A stretch of 33,484 bases of DNA from the NCBI RefSeq assembly GCF_037132785.1, contig NZ_JBAHZZ010000181.1:1-33484 (forward strand), written 5' to 3'. The position numbers and the translations under genes were made by a program. Shown here piece by piece: positions 17,373 to 26,111 of the stretch. Numbering within the stretch: position 1 is the first letter of the stretch; every line of letters begins with the position of its first letter. This DNA comes from Flavicella sp037132785. GTDB lineage: Bacteria > Bacteroidota > Bacteroidia > Flavobacteriales > Flavobacteriaceae. The notes beneath the pieces are model-generated. The model saw nothing but the letters and a program-made list of their open reading frames with translations. It had not been told where the DNA came from and searched no databases.

Positions 17373-20300
17373 TTAGTCTTCTAACCTAACGTCCAATCCT
17401 AAACCTTTCAGTTCATGCATTAATACATTAAATGATTCAGGTAAACCTGGCTCAGGCATTTGCTCTCCTTTTACGATTGCTTCGTAAGTTTTTGCTCTAC
17501 CCAATACATCATCAGATTTAACTGTTAAGATTTCTCTTAAGATACTAGAAGCACCATATGCCTCTAATGCCCAAACTTCCATCTCTCCAAAACGCTGACC
17601 TCCAAATTGGGCTTTACCTCCAAGTGGTTGTTGCGTAATCAATGAGTAAGGTCCGATAGAACGAGTATGCATCTTATCTTCAATCATATGACCTAATTTA
17701 ATCATATAAATGATACCAACAGTTGCTGGTTGATCGAAACGCATTCCAGTTCCTCCATCATACAAATATGTATGTCCAAATCTAGGTACACCTGCCTCGT
17801 CAGTCAATTCATTAATCTGATCTAATGAAGCTCCATCAAAAATTGGAGTTGCATAAGTTTGACCAAGTTTTTGACCTGCCCAACCTAATACTGTTTCATA
17901 AATCTGACCAATATTCATACGAGATGGCACTCCTAATGGGTTCAATACAATATCTACAGGTGTTCCGTCTTCCAAGAACGGCATGTCCTCAGCTCTTACG
18001 ATACGAGCAACAATACCTTTATTTCCATGACGTCCCGCCATTTTGTCCCCTACTTTCAATTTACGTTTCTTTGCAACATAAATTTTAGCTAGTTTTAAAA
18101 TTCCTGCAGGCAACTCATCTCCTACACTAATTGTAAACTTATTACGACGCAATGATCCTTGTAGATCACTGACTTTAATTTTATAATTGTGAATTAATTC
18201 ACTAATCATCTCATTTAAAGCGACATCTGTAGTCCAAGAACCTTTTGTTAAATGCGTATAATCATTTACAGAGTTTAACATCTTAAGTGTATACTTCTTT
18301 CCTTTAGGAAATACATCTTCACCTAAGTCATTCTGTACACCTTGAGAAGTTTTCCCAGTTACAAGATTGAATAATTTCTCTATTAATGAATCTTTTAACG
18401 ATTCAAACTTCACAGTGAAATCATTTTCTAATTTAGCAATATCTTCTTTATCTCGAGTTCTCTTAGATTTATCTTTTACAGCTCTCTGAAATAATTTTTT
18501 ATCAATTACTACACCTCTTAGTGATGGAGAAGCCTTTAATGAAGCATCTTTTACATCACCAGCTTTGTCACCAAAAATCGCTCGTAATAATTTTTCTTCT
18601 GGTGTTGGATCAGATTCACCTTTTGGAGTAATTTTACCTATTAAGATATCTCCAGGATTCACTTCCGCACCGATACGAATCATACCATTCTCATCTAAAT
18701 CTTTTGTAGACTCTTCAGAAACGTTAGGAATATCATTCGTCAATTCTTCATTACCTAATTTTGTATCTCTAACATCTAAAGAGTACTCATCAATATGAAT
18801 AGAAGTAAATATATCTTCTCTTACAACTTTTTCAGAAATTACAATCGCATCCTCAAAGTTATATCCTTTCCAAGGCATAAAGGCAACTTTCATATTTCTA
18901 CCTAAGGCTAATTCACCTTTTTGAGTTGCATATCCTTCACAAAGGACTTGACCCTCTTCAACTCTATCTCCTTTTTTAACAATAGGTTTCAAGTTGATAT
19001 TTGTTCCCTGGTTTGTTTTTCTAAACTTGATTAAATCATAAGATTTTTCATCAGAGTCAAAACTCACCATTCTTTCATCATCCGTTCTATCGTATTTAAT
19101 GGTGATCTTATTAGAATCCACATATTTGATAACACCTGCTCCTTCTGAATTGATCAAGATTCTAGAATCTTTAGCAACTCTACGTTCTAAACCTGTTCCA
19201 ACAATAGGAGCCTCAGGACGTAATAATGGAACTGCTTGACGCATCATGTTTGATCCCATTAATGCTCTATTGGCATCATCATGTTCTAAGAAAGGAATCA
19301 GTGATGCTGAAATAGATGAAATCTGGTTTGGAGACACATCCATATAACTTAATTCTTTAGGAGATACAACTGGAAAATCAGCCTCTTCTCTAGAAATAAT
19401 TTTATCAGCAATAAACCTACCATCATCATCCAATTCTAAATTAGATTGAGCAAATTTATGTCCTTCTTCTTCCTCAGCACTTAAATAGATTGGATCATCT
19501 TTTGTATTAACAACACCATCAGTAACTTTTCTATACGCTGTTTCAATAAAGCCAAGGTGATTCACTTTTGCATACACTGCCAAAGATGAAATCAAACCAA
19601 TATTTGGTCCCTCTGGAGTTTCAATTGGACATAAACGACCGTAATGTGTATAGTGAACATCACGAACCTCAAATCCAGCTCTTTCTCTTGAAAGTCCACC
19701 AGGTCCTAAGGCAGATAATCTACGCTTATGAGTAATTTCAGCTAATGGATTTGTTTGATCCATAAATTGAGATAACTGATTTGTTCCAAAGAATGAATTA
19801 ATAACAGAAGACAAAGTCTTCGCATTAATCAAATCAATAGGAGTAAACACCTCATTGTCACGAACATTCATTCTTTCACGAATTGTACGAGCCATTCTTG
19901 ATAATCCAACTCCAAATTGGCTAGCTAATTGCTCACCTACGGTTCTTACACGACGGTTAGATAAGTGATCAATATCATCAACTTCTGCTTTAGAGTTGAT
20001 CAATTCAATCAAATACTTTACTATCGTAATAATATCATTCTTAGTTAAAACTTTAGCGTCTAAAGACTCATTAAGCTGTAACTTTTTATTCATTCTATAA
20101 CGTCCTACTTCTCCTAAATTATAACGTTGTTCTGAGAAGAACAATTTATCAATAATTCCACGAGCCGTTTCCTCATCTGGCGGTTCAGCATTACGAAGTT
20201 GACGGTAAATATGTTCAACAGCTTCTTTTTCAGAATTTGTTGGATCTTTTTGAAGAGTATTGTGAATAATAGCATAATCTGCCATTTCATTATCCTCTTT

Positions 20301-21188
20301 GTGTAATAAAACAGTTTTAGCACCAGACTCGATGATTTCTTCAATATGCATTTTTTCAAGTACAATATCTCTATCTAAAACAATTTCATTTCTTTCAATT
20401 GAAACTACCTCTCCAGTATCTTCATCAACGAAATCTTCGTGCCATGATTTTAATACACGAGCTGCTAACTTGCGCCCTAATATTTTCTTCAAACCACTTT
20501 TCGAAACTTTCACCTCTTCAGCAAGGTCAAAAATTTCTAAAATATCTTTATCTCTTTCAAATCCGATTGCACGGAATAAAGTAGTAACGGGTAATTTTTT
20601 CTTTCTATCAATATAAGCATACATTACTTGATTGATATCTGTTGCAAATTCTATCCAAGATCCTTTAAAAGGAATCACTCTTGCAGAGTATAATTTGGTG
20701 CCATTTGCATGAAATGATTGCCCAAAGAAAACACCAGGTGAACGGTGTAACTGAGATACAACAACACGTTCAGCTCCATTGATCACAAAAGTACCTGAAT
20801 CTGTCATATAAGGAATAGTTCCTAAATAAACATCTTGTACAATTGTTTCAAAATCCTCATGTTCAGGATCTGTACAATATAATTTTAAACGTGCTTTTAG
20901 AGGTACACTATGTGTCAAGCCTCTTTCGATACATTCTTGTATAGAGTATCTAGGTGGATCTACAAAGTAGTCTAGAAATTCCAATACAAAATTATTTCTT
21001 GTATCTGTGATTGGGAAATTATCCATGAAAGTTTTGTATAAACCTTCATCACTTCGCGAATCTGCTTTTGTTTTTAACTGGAAAAAATCTTGAAAAGATT
21101 TGATTTGAATATCCAAGAAATCGGGATAGTCTGTTGTTAATTTTGCCGATGCAAAGCTTATTCTTCCATTACTATTTTTCGTTGCCAA
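17373..21188 (-). CDS. rpoB: DNA-directed RNA polymerase subunit beta
   Basis: This 1271-aa catalytic subunit contains the rifampicin-pocket region starting with FGTNQLSQFMDQTNP near residue 466. ITHKRRLSALGPGGLSRERAG and RLCPIETPEGPNIGLI follow. 'DKMAGRHGNKG' and 'QPLGGKAQFGGQRFGEMEVWALEA' near the C terminus are also intact. The reading frame starts with TTG at 21188 (then Ala-Thr-Lys), with no in-frame ATG between the upstream stop and this codon. No Shine-Dalgarno is present. The gene lies 125 bp after rplL, and a long hairpin with a U-tract occupies that gap, which may lower rpoBC expression relative to the ribosomal genes. The rifampicin region shows the usual wild-type residues as far as I can judge. 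Confidence 0.97.
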   Translation of the reverse strand: MATKNSNGRISFASAKLTTDYPDFLDIQIKSFQDFFQLKTKADSRSDEGLYKTFMDNFPITDTRNNFVLEFLDYFVDPPRYSIQECIERGLTHSVPLKARLKLYCTDPEHEDFETIVQDVYLGTIPYMTDSGTFVINGAERVVVSQLHRSPGVFFGQSFHANGTKLYSARVIPFKGSWIEFATDINQVMYAYIDRKKKLPVTTLFRAIGFERDKDILEIFDLAEEVKVSKSGLKKILGRKLAARVLKSWHEDFVDEDTGEVVSIERNEIVLDRDIVLEKMHIEEIIESGAKTVLLHKEDNEMADYAIIHNTLQKDPTNSEKEAVEHIYRQLRNAEPPDEETARGIIDKLFFSEQRYNLGEVGRYRMNKKLQLNESLDAKVLTKNDIITIVKYLIELINSKAEVDDIDHLSNRRVRTVGEQLASQFGVGLSRMARTIRERMNVRDNEVFTPIDLINAKTLSSVINSFFGTNQLSQFMDQTNPLAEITHKRRLSALGPGGLSRERAGFEVRDVHYTHYGRLCPIETPEGPNIGLISSLAVYAKVNHLGFIETAYRKVTDGVVNTKDDPIYLSAEEEEGHKFAQSNLELDDDGRFIADKIISREEADFPVVSPKELSYMDVSPNQISSISASLIPFLEHDDANRALMGSNMMRQAVPLLRPEAPIVGTGLERRVAKDSRILINSEGAGVIKYVDSNKITIKYDRTDDERMVSFDSDEKSYDLIKFRKTNQGTNINLKPIVKKGDRVEEGQVLCEGYATQKGELALGRNMKVAFMPWKGYNFEDAIVISEKVVREDIFTSIHIDEYSLDVRDTKLGNEELTNDIPNVSEESTKDLDENGMIRIGAEVNPGDILIGKITPKGESDPTPEEKLLRAIFGDKAGDVKDASLKASPSLRGVVIDKKLFQRAVKDKSKRTRDKEDIAKLENDFTVKFESLKDSLIEKLFNLVTGKTSQGVQNDLGEDVFPKGKKYTLKMLNSVNDYTHLTKGSWTTDVALNEMISELIHNYKIKVSDLQGSLRRNKFTISVGDELPAGILKLAKIYVAKKRKLKVGDKMAGRHGNKGIVARIVRAEDMPFLEDGTPVDIVLNPLGVPSRMNIGQIYETVLGWAGQKLGQTYATPIFDGASLDQINELTDEAGVPRFGHTYLYDGGTGMRFDQPATVGIIYMIKLGHMIEDKMHTRSIGPYSLITQQPLGGKAQFGGQRFGEMEVWALEAYGASSILREILTVKSDDVLGRAKTYEAIVKGEQMPEPGLPESFNVLMHELKGLGLDVRLED

Positions 21189-21243
21189 AGGAGAAAAAAT
21201 TTTAGTTAAAATTATGTATTAAATAAAGAATAAATATAAATGC

Positions 21244-21288
21244 AAAAAATGGTTTAGGTCAAAAGGAGTTTTCCTTCAGACCTAAACC
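21244..21288 (-). terminator. Attenuator-like hairpin between rplL and rpoB
   Basis: On the minus strand a perfect 10-bp stem (GGTTTAGGTC, 21288-21279, with GACCTAAACC, 21260-21251) is topped by a 2x2 internal loop, a further 5-bp stem (AAGGA/TCCTT) and a 4-nt loop. It is followed one base later by six U (21249-21244). It lies 25 bases after the rplL stop and 55 before the rpoB start. E. coli has a partial terminator at the same place, so a ratio-setting role is likely by analogy. Confidence 0.8.
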
Positions 21289-21313
21289 GTAATGTAATTA
21301 TTGTGTAAAAAGC

Positions 21314-21688
21314 TTATTTAAGCTCTACTTCAGCTCCAGCATCTTCTAAAGATTTTACAAGTGCTTCCGCCTCATCTTTAGACACTCCTTCTTTGATTGG
21401 TGCTGGTGCACTATCAACGATACCTTTAGCTTCTTTCAATCCTAAACCAGTTAATTCTTTAACTAATTTTACAACTGCTAATTTAGAAGACCCTGCTGCT
21501 TTTAAGATTACATCAAATTCAGTTTGCTCTTCTACTGCTTCTGTTCCTCCTGCTGCTGGTCCTGCTACTGCCACTGCTGCTGCAGCTGGCTCAATACCAT
21601 ACTCATCTTTTAATATTGTAGCTAATTCGTTTACTTGTTTAACTGTTAAGTTAACTAATTGCTCTGCGAAATCTTTTAATTCTGCCAT
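21314..21688 (-). CDS. rplL: 50S ribosomal protein L7/L12 (bL12)
   Basis: This 124-aa multicopy stalk protein recruits translational GTPases to the ribosome. The N-terminal dimerisation part (MAELKDFAEQLVNLTVKQ) is followed by an alanine-rich hinge (about 35-52) and the C-terminal factor-binding domain, with 'EFDVILKAAGSSKLAVVKLVKELTGLGLKEAK' read in the expected order. Length is normal. It lies 51 bp after rplJ, and its transcript faces an attenuator before rpoB. Confidence 0.97.
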   Translation of the reverse strand: MAELKDFAEQLVNLTVKQVNELATILKDEYGIEPAAAAVAVAGPAAGGTEAVEEQTEFDVILKAAGSSKLAVVKLVKELTGLGLKEAKGIVDSAPAPIKEGVSKDEAEALVKSLEDAGAEVELK

Positions 21689-21739
21689 TTTGTGATTTTT
21701 TAAGGTAATGTAATATAATAATTTATTTGTGCGCTTATT

Positions 21740-22255
21740 CTATCTCTCTGATAAGGTCTTAACGATACCTGAAAGTGTCTGACCTCCTGATTGTAATGCT
21801 GAAATAACATTTTGAGCAGGTGATTGTAACAATCCAATAATATCTCCAAGTAACTCTTCTTTAGATTTGATGTTTACAAGATTATCTAATTGATCATCTC
21901 CTAAGTAAACAGATTCTTCGATATAAGCACCTTTTAATACTGGTTTGTCAGACTTTTTTCTAAATTCTTTAATTATCTTAGCAGGAGCATTTCCTGTTTC
22001 TGATAAAAAAATAGATGAATTCCCTTTTAATGATGAAGGTAACTCTCCAAACTCTTTTGTAGACTTATCCATTGCTTTTGCAAGCAATGTATTTTTAACT
22101 ACAGCCAATTTTACGTCAGCTTTAAAACATGCTCTTCTTAAATTAGAAGTAGCTTCTGCATTTAAACCTGAAATATCTGCAACATAGATTACACTGTTAT
22201 CACTTAATTGGGCAGTTAAAGCATCTATTACTTGCGATTTTTCTTCTCTTGTCAT
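21740..22255 (-). CDS. rplJ: 50S ribosomal protein L10 (uL10)
   Basis: This 171-aa base of the ribosomal stalk anchors L12 dimers to 23S rRNA. The N-terminal RNA-binding part MTREEKSQVIDALTAQL and SVIYVADISGLNAEATSNLRR is clear, with KLAVVKNTLLAKA next. The C-terminal helix (about 140-170) with 'SPAQNVISALQSGGQTL' binds L12. It is 21 bp after rplA. The E. coli operon is autoregulated by the L10-L12 complex; no leader site can be pointed to here. Confidence 0.97.
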   Translation of the reverse strand: MTREEKSQVIDALTAQLSDNSVIYVADISGLNAEATSNLRRACFKADVKLAVVKNTLLAKAMDKSTKEFGELPSSLKGNSSIFLSETGNAPAKIIKEFRKKSDKPVLKGAYIEESVYLGDDQLDNLVNIKSKEELLGDIIGLLQSPAQNVISALQSGGQTLSGIVKTLSER

Positions 22256-22276
22256 AATTTACGATTTAACTTCCTA

Positions 22277-22966
22277 TTAATTTGATTTGATGTCTAAAGC
22301 TAAACTAGCACTCATTGTACTAGACATGTACGTACTTTTAATATACGTTCCTTTAGCAGCCACAGGTTTCATTTTAATAAGTGTCTGAATTAATTCATTT
22401 GCATTCTCTGCAATTTTCTCAGCATCAAAAGATACTTTACCTATTGCTGCGTGTACGATTCCAGTTTTATCAACTCTAAAGTCAATTTTACCAGCTTTCA
22501 CCTCAGTAACAGCTTTAGCTACATCCATAGTAACTGTACCTGTCTTTGGATTAGGCATTAAACCTCTAGGCCCTAATACTCGTCCTAATGGTCCTAATTT
22601 ACCCATAACGCTTGGCATCGTGATAATTACATCAACATCAGTCCAACCTCCTTTTATTTTTTGTAAATATTCATCAAGTCCTACATAATCAGCACCAGCC
22701 TCTTTTGCTTCTGCTTCTTTATCTGGAGTAACCAATGCTAATACTTTTACATCTTTACCTGTACCGTGTGGTAAAGTAACTACACCACGAACCATTTGAT
22801 TCGCTTTTCTAGGATCAACCCCTAAACGTACTGCTAAATCTACAGACGCATCAAAGTTTACATTTGAAATCTCTTTTACTAGCACAGATGCCTCTTCTAC
22901 AGAATACACTTTAGAATTGTCGATCTTAGCTTGAGCTTCTTTTTGCTTTTTTGTTAATTTTGCCAT
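22277..22966 (-). CDS. rplA: 50S ribosomal protein L1 (uL1)
   Basis: This 229-aa protein of the L1 stalk helps release E-site tRNA. Diagnostic segments are 'FDASVDLAVRLGVDPRKANQMVRG', the central 'SVMGKLGPLGRVLGPRGLMPNPKTGTV' and the C-terminal 'FDAEKIAENANELIQTL'; each is in the expected order. Length is normal. It starts 10 bases after the rplK stop, so the pair is co-translated closely. In other bacteria L1 represses the rplK-rplA message. Confidence 0.97.
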   Translation of the reverse strand: MAKLTKKQKEAQAKIDNSKVYSVEEASVLVKEISNVNFDASVDLAVRLGVDPRKANQMVRGVVTLPHGTGKDVKVLALVTPDKEAEAKEAGADYVGLDEYLQKIKGGWTDVDVIITMPSVMGKLGPLGRVLGPRGLMPNPKTGTVTMDVAKAVTEVKAGKIDFRVDKTGIVHAAIGKVSFDAEKIAENANELIQTLIKMKPVAAKGTYIKSTYMSSTMSASLALDIKSN

Positions 22967-22976
22967 TTCTTAAAGT

Positions 22977-23414
22977 TTATTGTGGAGCATCTCCTTTCAT
23001 AGTAATTCCCATAGAACGAGCAGTTCCAGCAATCATCCTCATTGCAGACTCAATTGTAAATGCATTTAAATCTACCATTTTATCCTCAGCAATTGCTTTT
23101 GCTTGATCCCAAGTAATACTTGCTACCTTGTTACGGTTTGGTTCTCCTGAACCTTTCTTTATTTTTGCTGCTTCTAAAATTTGAACAGCTGCTGGAGGAG
23201 TTTTGATAACGAAATCAAAAGATTTATCTTTGTATACTGTAATTGAAACAGGTAAGATTTTTCCTTGTTTTTCTTGAGTTCTAGCATTAAACTGCTTACA
23301 GAACTCCATAATATTAACTCCGGCAGCACCTAAAGCAGGACCTACTGGTGGAGACGGGTTCGCCGCTCCTCCACGTACTTGTAATTTTACTACTTTACTT
23401 ACTTCTTTTGCCAT
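22977..23414 (-). CDS. rplK: 50S ribosomal protein L11 (uL11)
   Basis: This 145-aa protein of the GTPase-associated centre binds the 23S rRNA thiostrepton loop. It shows VKLQVRGGAANPSPPVGPALG near the N terminus, then GVNIMEFCKQFNART, and the C-terminal RNA-binding segment 'SAMRMIAGTARSMGI'. Length is normal. It follows nusG after 65 bp; I find no consensus TAnnTTTG there, so it probably shares the upstream transcript. Confidence 0.97.
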   Translation of the reverse strand: MAKEVSKVVKLQVRGGAANPSPPVGPALGAAGVNIMEFCKQFNARTQEKQGKILPVSITVYKDKSFDFVIKTPPAAVQILEAAKIKKGSGEPNRNKVASITWDQAKAIAEDKMVDLNAFTIESAMRMIAGTARSMGITMKGDAPQ

Positions 23415-23479
23415 TTTCTAATTATTTATTTACATATAGTGGAAGCCATCTGTAACACATAATATTATTATTTTTGCAA

Positions 23480-24031
23480 CTATGATATTTTATCTACTTG
23501 CATATAACTAAGCTCTAACGGTGTTTTTCTTCCAAAAATTTTAACCATTACCTCAAGCTTTCTTTTATCTTCATTTACGTTTTCAATAACCCCATCAAAA
23601 CCATTAAAAGGTCCATCAACGACTTTTATAGTTTCACCCACTGAAAAAGGAATTGCTACATTTTCGTTTTGAACAGCAAGTTCATCTACTTTACCAAGCA
23701 TTCTATTGATTTCACTTTTTCTCAATGGCACAGGATCACCTCCTTTTGTTTCCCCTAAAAAACCAATAACTCCAGTTACAGATTTTATTACGTGAGGTAC
23801 TTCTCCACTTAAGTTTGCTTCTACCATTATGTAACCTGGAAAATAAACTCTTTCTTTATTTATTTTCTTACCATTACGAATTTGAATTACTTTTTCAGTA
23901 GGCACTAAAACTTGCTCTACAAAATCAGACAACCCTAATCTAGAAATTTCAGTTTCTATATAAGACTTAACTTTATTTTCTTGTCCTCCAATAGCTCTAA
24001 CTACGTACCACTTTTTTACAAAATCAGCCAT
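23480..24031 (-). CDS. nusG: Transcription termination/antitermination protein NusG
   Basis: This 183-aa factor bridges RNA polymerase and Rho or the ribosome. The NGN domain opens with KKWYVVRAIGGQENKVKSYI and has 'YFPGYIMVEANLSGEV'. The C-terminal KOW motif is VGETIKVVDGPFNGFDGVIE (about 128-147). Length fits the Bacteroidota protein. Only 5 bases separate it from the secE stop, giving the standard secE-nusG pair. Confidence 0.96.
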   Translation of the reverse strand: MADFVKKWYVVRAIGGQENKVKSYIETEISRLGLSDFVEQVLVPTEKVIQIRNGKKINKERVYFPGYIMVEANLSGEVPHVIKSVTGVIGFLGETKGGDPVPLRKSEINRMLGKVDELAVQNENVAIPFSVGETIKVVDGPFNGFDGVIENVNEDKRKLEVMVKIFGRKTPLELSYMQVDKIS

Positions 24032-24036
24032 TCGTT

Positions 24037-24228
24037 CTAATTAAACATGTTAAAAAACCTATCCAAACCGTTTTGAAATACTGAATCAACTGCAAAAACT
24101 GCCAATGCAAATATTATAGTAAATATCGCAACTACAACAGTCGATTTTTGAGCTTCAGCTTTTGGTAACCAAGTCATATTGGTATTCAACTCTTCAAATG
24201 ATTCTTTGATATAATTTATAACACTCAT
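24037..24228 (-). CDS. secE: Preprotein translocase subunit SecE
   Basis: This 63-aa single-span subunit clamps SecY in the SecYEG translocon. The N-terminal amphipathic part YIKESFEELNTNMTWLPKAE carries the conserved LxxxTWP-like signature (here MTWLPKAEAQ). The one transmembrane helix spans about residues 30-48. This short form is normal outside Proteobacteria. It lies between tRNA-Trp (19 bp upstream) and nusG. Confidence 0.93.
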   Translation of the reverse strand: MSVINYIKESFEELNTNMTWLPKAEAQKSTVVVAIFTIIFALAVFAVDSVFQNGLDRFFNMFN

Positions 24229-24247
24229 TCTATTATTTTTTTAATTG

Positions 24248-24320
24248 CACGGGCGGGGAGACTCGAACTCACGACACCTGGTTTTGGAGACCAGTGCTCT
24301 ACCAACTGAGCTACGCCCGT
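24248..24320 (-). tRNA. tRNA-Trp (CCA)
   Basis: The cloverleaf is complete. The acceptor stem ACGGGCG pairs with CGCCCGT, the anticodon loop CTCCAAA gives CCA, and the discriminator is G as expected for tryptophan. The 3' CCA is not encoded. The T-stem has one mismatch (GTGAG against CTCCC, a T opposite C). It lies between tuf and secE, with the tuf terminator's U-tract touching its 5' end. Confidence 0.96.
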
Positions 24321-24355
24321 AAAAAACGGAGTGTTCTACAAAATAAAACACTCCG
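24321..24355 (-). terminator. Terminator/attenuator between tuf and tRNA-Trp
   Basis: On the minus strand a perfect 9-bp stem (CGGAGTGTT, 24355-24347, with AACACTCCG, 24335-24327) encloses an 11-nt loop. Six U follow (24326-24321). The last U adjoins the first base of mature tRNA-Trp. No TAnnTTTG promoter is visible between it and the tRNA. Confidence 0.88.
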
Positions 24356-24374
24356 ATTATAATTTATTTGTATT

Positions 24375-25559
24375 CTACAAGATTTCAGTTACCTGACCTG
24401 CACCTACAGTTCTACCACCCTCACGGATTGCAAAACGTAAACCAACATTCATTGCAATTGACTGGTGTAATTCAACAGTAATTGTCAAGTTATCTCCAGG
24501 CATTACCATTTCAACTCCATCAGGCAAACTAATAGTTCCTGTTACATCAGTTGTACGTACGTAAAACTGCGGACGGTAGTTGTTATGGAATGGAGTATGA
24601 CGTCCACCTTCTTCTTTTTTCAAAACATAAACTTCAGCTTTGAATTTACCATGTGGAGTTACAGAACCTGGCTTACAGATTACCATTCCTCTTTTGATAT
24701 CTTCTTTAGCAATACCTCTTAATAAGATACCTGCATTATCTCCAGCCTCTCCTCTATCTAAGATTTGACGGAACATTTCAATACCAGTAATCGTAGAAGT
24801 CAATTTCTCAGCTCCCATTCCAATGATATCAACAGTATCTCCAGTATTAGCAATTCCAGTTTCGATACGCCCAGTTGCAACTGTACCACGACCTGTAATA
24901 GAGAATACATCCTCAATAGGCATTAAGAAATCTTTCTCTATTTCTCTTAATGGCTCTTCTATCCAAGAATCAACTGCTTCCATTAAATCTAAAATAGACT
25001 GAGTCCATTTTGGGTCATCATTTAATCCACCTAATGCAGATCCAGCAATTACTGGTCCATTATCACCATCATAATCATAGAAAGAAAGTAATTCTCTTAC
25101 TTCCATTTCAACTAATTCTAATAATTCTTCATCATCAACTAAATCAACCTTGTTCATAAAAACAACAATTCTAGGAATACCAACTTGTTTCCCTAATAAA
25201 ATATGTTCTCTAGTTTGAGGCATTGGTCCATCTGTTGCAGCAACAACCAAAATTGCACCGTCCATTTGAGCAGCACCAGTAACCATATTCTTTACGTAAT
25301 CCGCGTGACCTGGACAGTCAACGTGAGCATAATGGCGATTAGCAGTAGCATACTCTACGTGAGAAGTATTAATTGTAATCCCTCTTTCTTTTTCTTCTGG
25401 TGCATTATCGATTTGATCAAAATCCTTCACCTCACAATAACCAGCTTTTGCCAATACCGTAGTAATTGCAGCAGTTAATGTAGTTTTACCGTGATCTACG
25501 TGCCCAATTGTACCAATGTTTAAATGTGGTTTCGAGCGGTCAAAAGTTCCTTTAGCCAT
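24375..25559 (-). CDS. tuf: Elongation factor Tu
   Basis: This 394-aa GTPase delivers aminoacyl-tRNA to the ribosome. G1 is GHVDHGKT at 19-26, G2 the RGITI segment near 59, G3 DCPGHAD near 81, and G4 NKVD near 136. Domains 2 and 3 follow, with 'GRGTVATGRIE' and the C-terminal 'FAIREGGRTVGAGQVTEI'. Length is normal. It lies 62 bp after tRNA-Thr(GGT), within the tRNA-tuf transcription unit, and ends 19 bp before a hairpin terminator. This is the only tuf copy in the window. Confidence 0.98.
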   Translation of the reverse strand: MAKGTFDRSKPHLNIGTIGHVDHGKTTLTAAITTVLAKAGYCEVKDFDQIDNAPEEKERGITINTSHVEYATANRHYAHVDCPGHADYVKNMVTGAAQMDGAILVVAATDGPMPQTREHILLGKQVGIPRIVVFMNKVDLVDDEELLELVEMEVRELLSFYDYDGDNGPVIAGSALGGLNDDPKWTQSILDLMEAVDSWIEEPLREIEKDFLMPIEDVFSITGRGTVATGRIETGIANTGDTVDIIGMGAEKLTSTITGIEMFRQILDRGEAGDNAGILLRGIAKEDIKRGMVICKPGSVTPHGKFKAEVYVLKKEEGGRHTPFHNNYRPQFYVRTTDVTGTISLPDGVEMVMPGDNLTITVELHQSIAMNVGLRFAIREGGRTVGAGQVTEIL

Positions 25560-25621
25560 GATTATTAATTTTAATTCTTAATTTATATACTTATTTTATT
25601 ATACACTTATTTTTTTCTTTG

Positions 25622-25693
25622 AGCCAATGACGGGAATTGAACCCGTGACCTCTTCCTTACCAAGGAAACGCTCTACCTCTGAGCTACACCGGC
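25622..25693 (-). tRNA. tRNA-Thr (GGT)
   Basis: The acceptor GCCGGTG pairs with CATTGGC through two G-U pairs. The anticodon loop TTGGTAA reads GGT, and the T-loop TTCAATT is standard. The discriminator is U and no CCA is encoded. It is last of four tRNAs and directly precedes tuf. Confidence 0.96.
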
Positions 25694-25705
25694 AATTTGA
25701 TTTAG

Positions 25706-25778
25706 AGCGAAAGACCGGGTTCGAACCGGCGACATTCAGCTTGGAAGGCTGACGCTCTACCAACTGAGCTACTTTCGC
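25706..25778 (-). tRNA. tRNA-Gly (TCC)
   Basis: The acceptor GCGAAAG pairs perfectly with CTTTCGC. The anticodon loop CTTCCAA reads TCC, and the T-loop TTCGAAC is canonical. CCA is not encoded. It lies 12 bases upstream of tRNA-Thr(GGT). Confidence 0.97.
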
Positions 25779-25828
25779 ATTCTTATAATCAAATTTCCCT
25801 TTTTAGTATTTCTACTAAAAAACATTTG

Positions 25829-25909
<81 letters not shown>

Positions 25910-25995
25910 AATATCCAAAGAACAAAGCTTTCAGATCTCTCAATCTAAAAACTAAATCTGTCTTTTTGTTTAAAGCAAGATAAACTTACTTTTTG

Positions 25996-26069
25996 AGCCG
26001 ATGGAGGGACTCGAACCCACGACCTGCTGATTACAAATCAGCTGCTCTAGCCAGCTGAGCTACATCGGC
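25996..26069 (-). tRNA. tRNA-Thr (TGT)
   Basis: The acceptor GCCGATG pairs with CATCGGC. The anticodon loop TTTGTAA reads TGT, and the T-loop TTCGAGT is normal. It is the first gene of the tRNA-tuf unit and lies about 40 bases after the promoter's -7 element, with a hairpin and U7 in between. Confidence 0.97.
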
Positions 26070-26079
26070 ATTGCTGCAC

Positions 26080-26111
26080 AAAAAAACAGCCCATTATTTC
26101 TAACGGACTGC
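26080..26111 (-). terminator. Hairpin plus U7 just upstream of tRNA-Thr(TGT)
   Basis: On the minus strand CAGTCCGTTA (26110-26101) pairs with TAATGGGCTG (26096-26087) around a GAAA tetraloop. Seven U follow (26086-26080). Two G-U pairs are included. It lies downstream of the -7 element at 26111-26118, so it can end hpf transcripts but also sits at the very start of the tRNA-tuf transcript. Confidence 0.78.
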
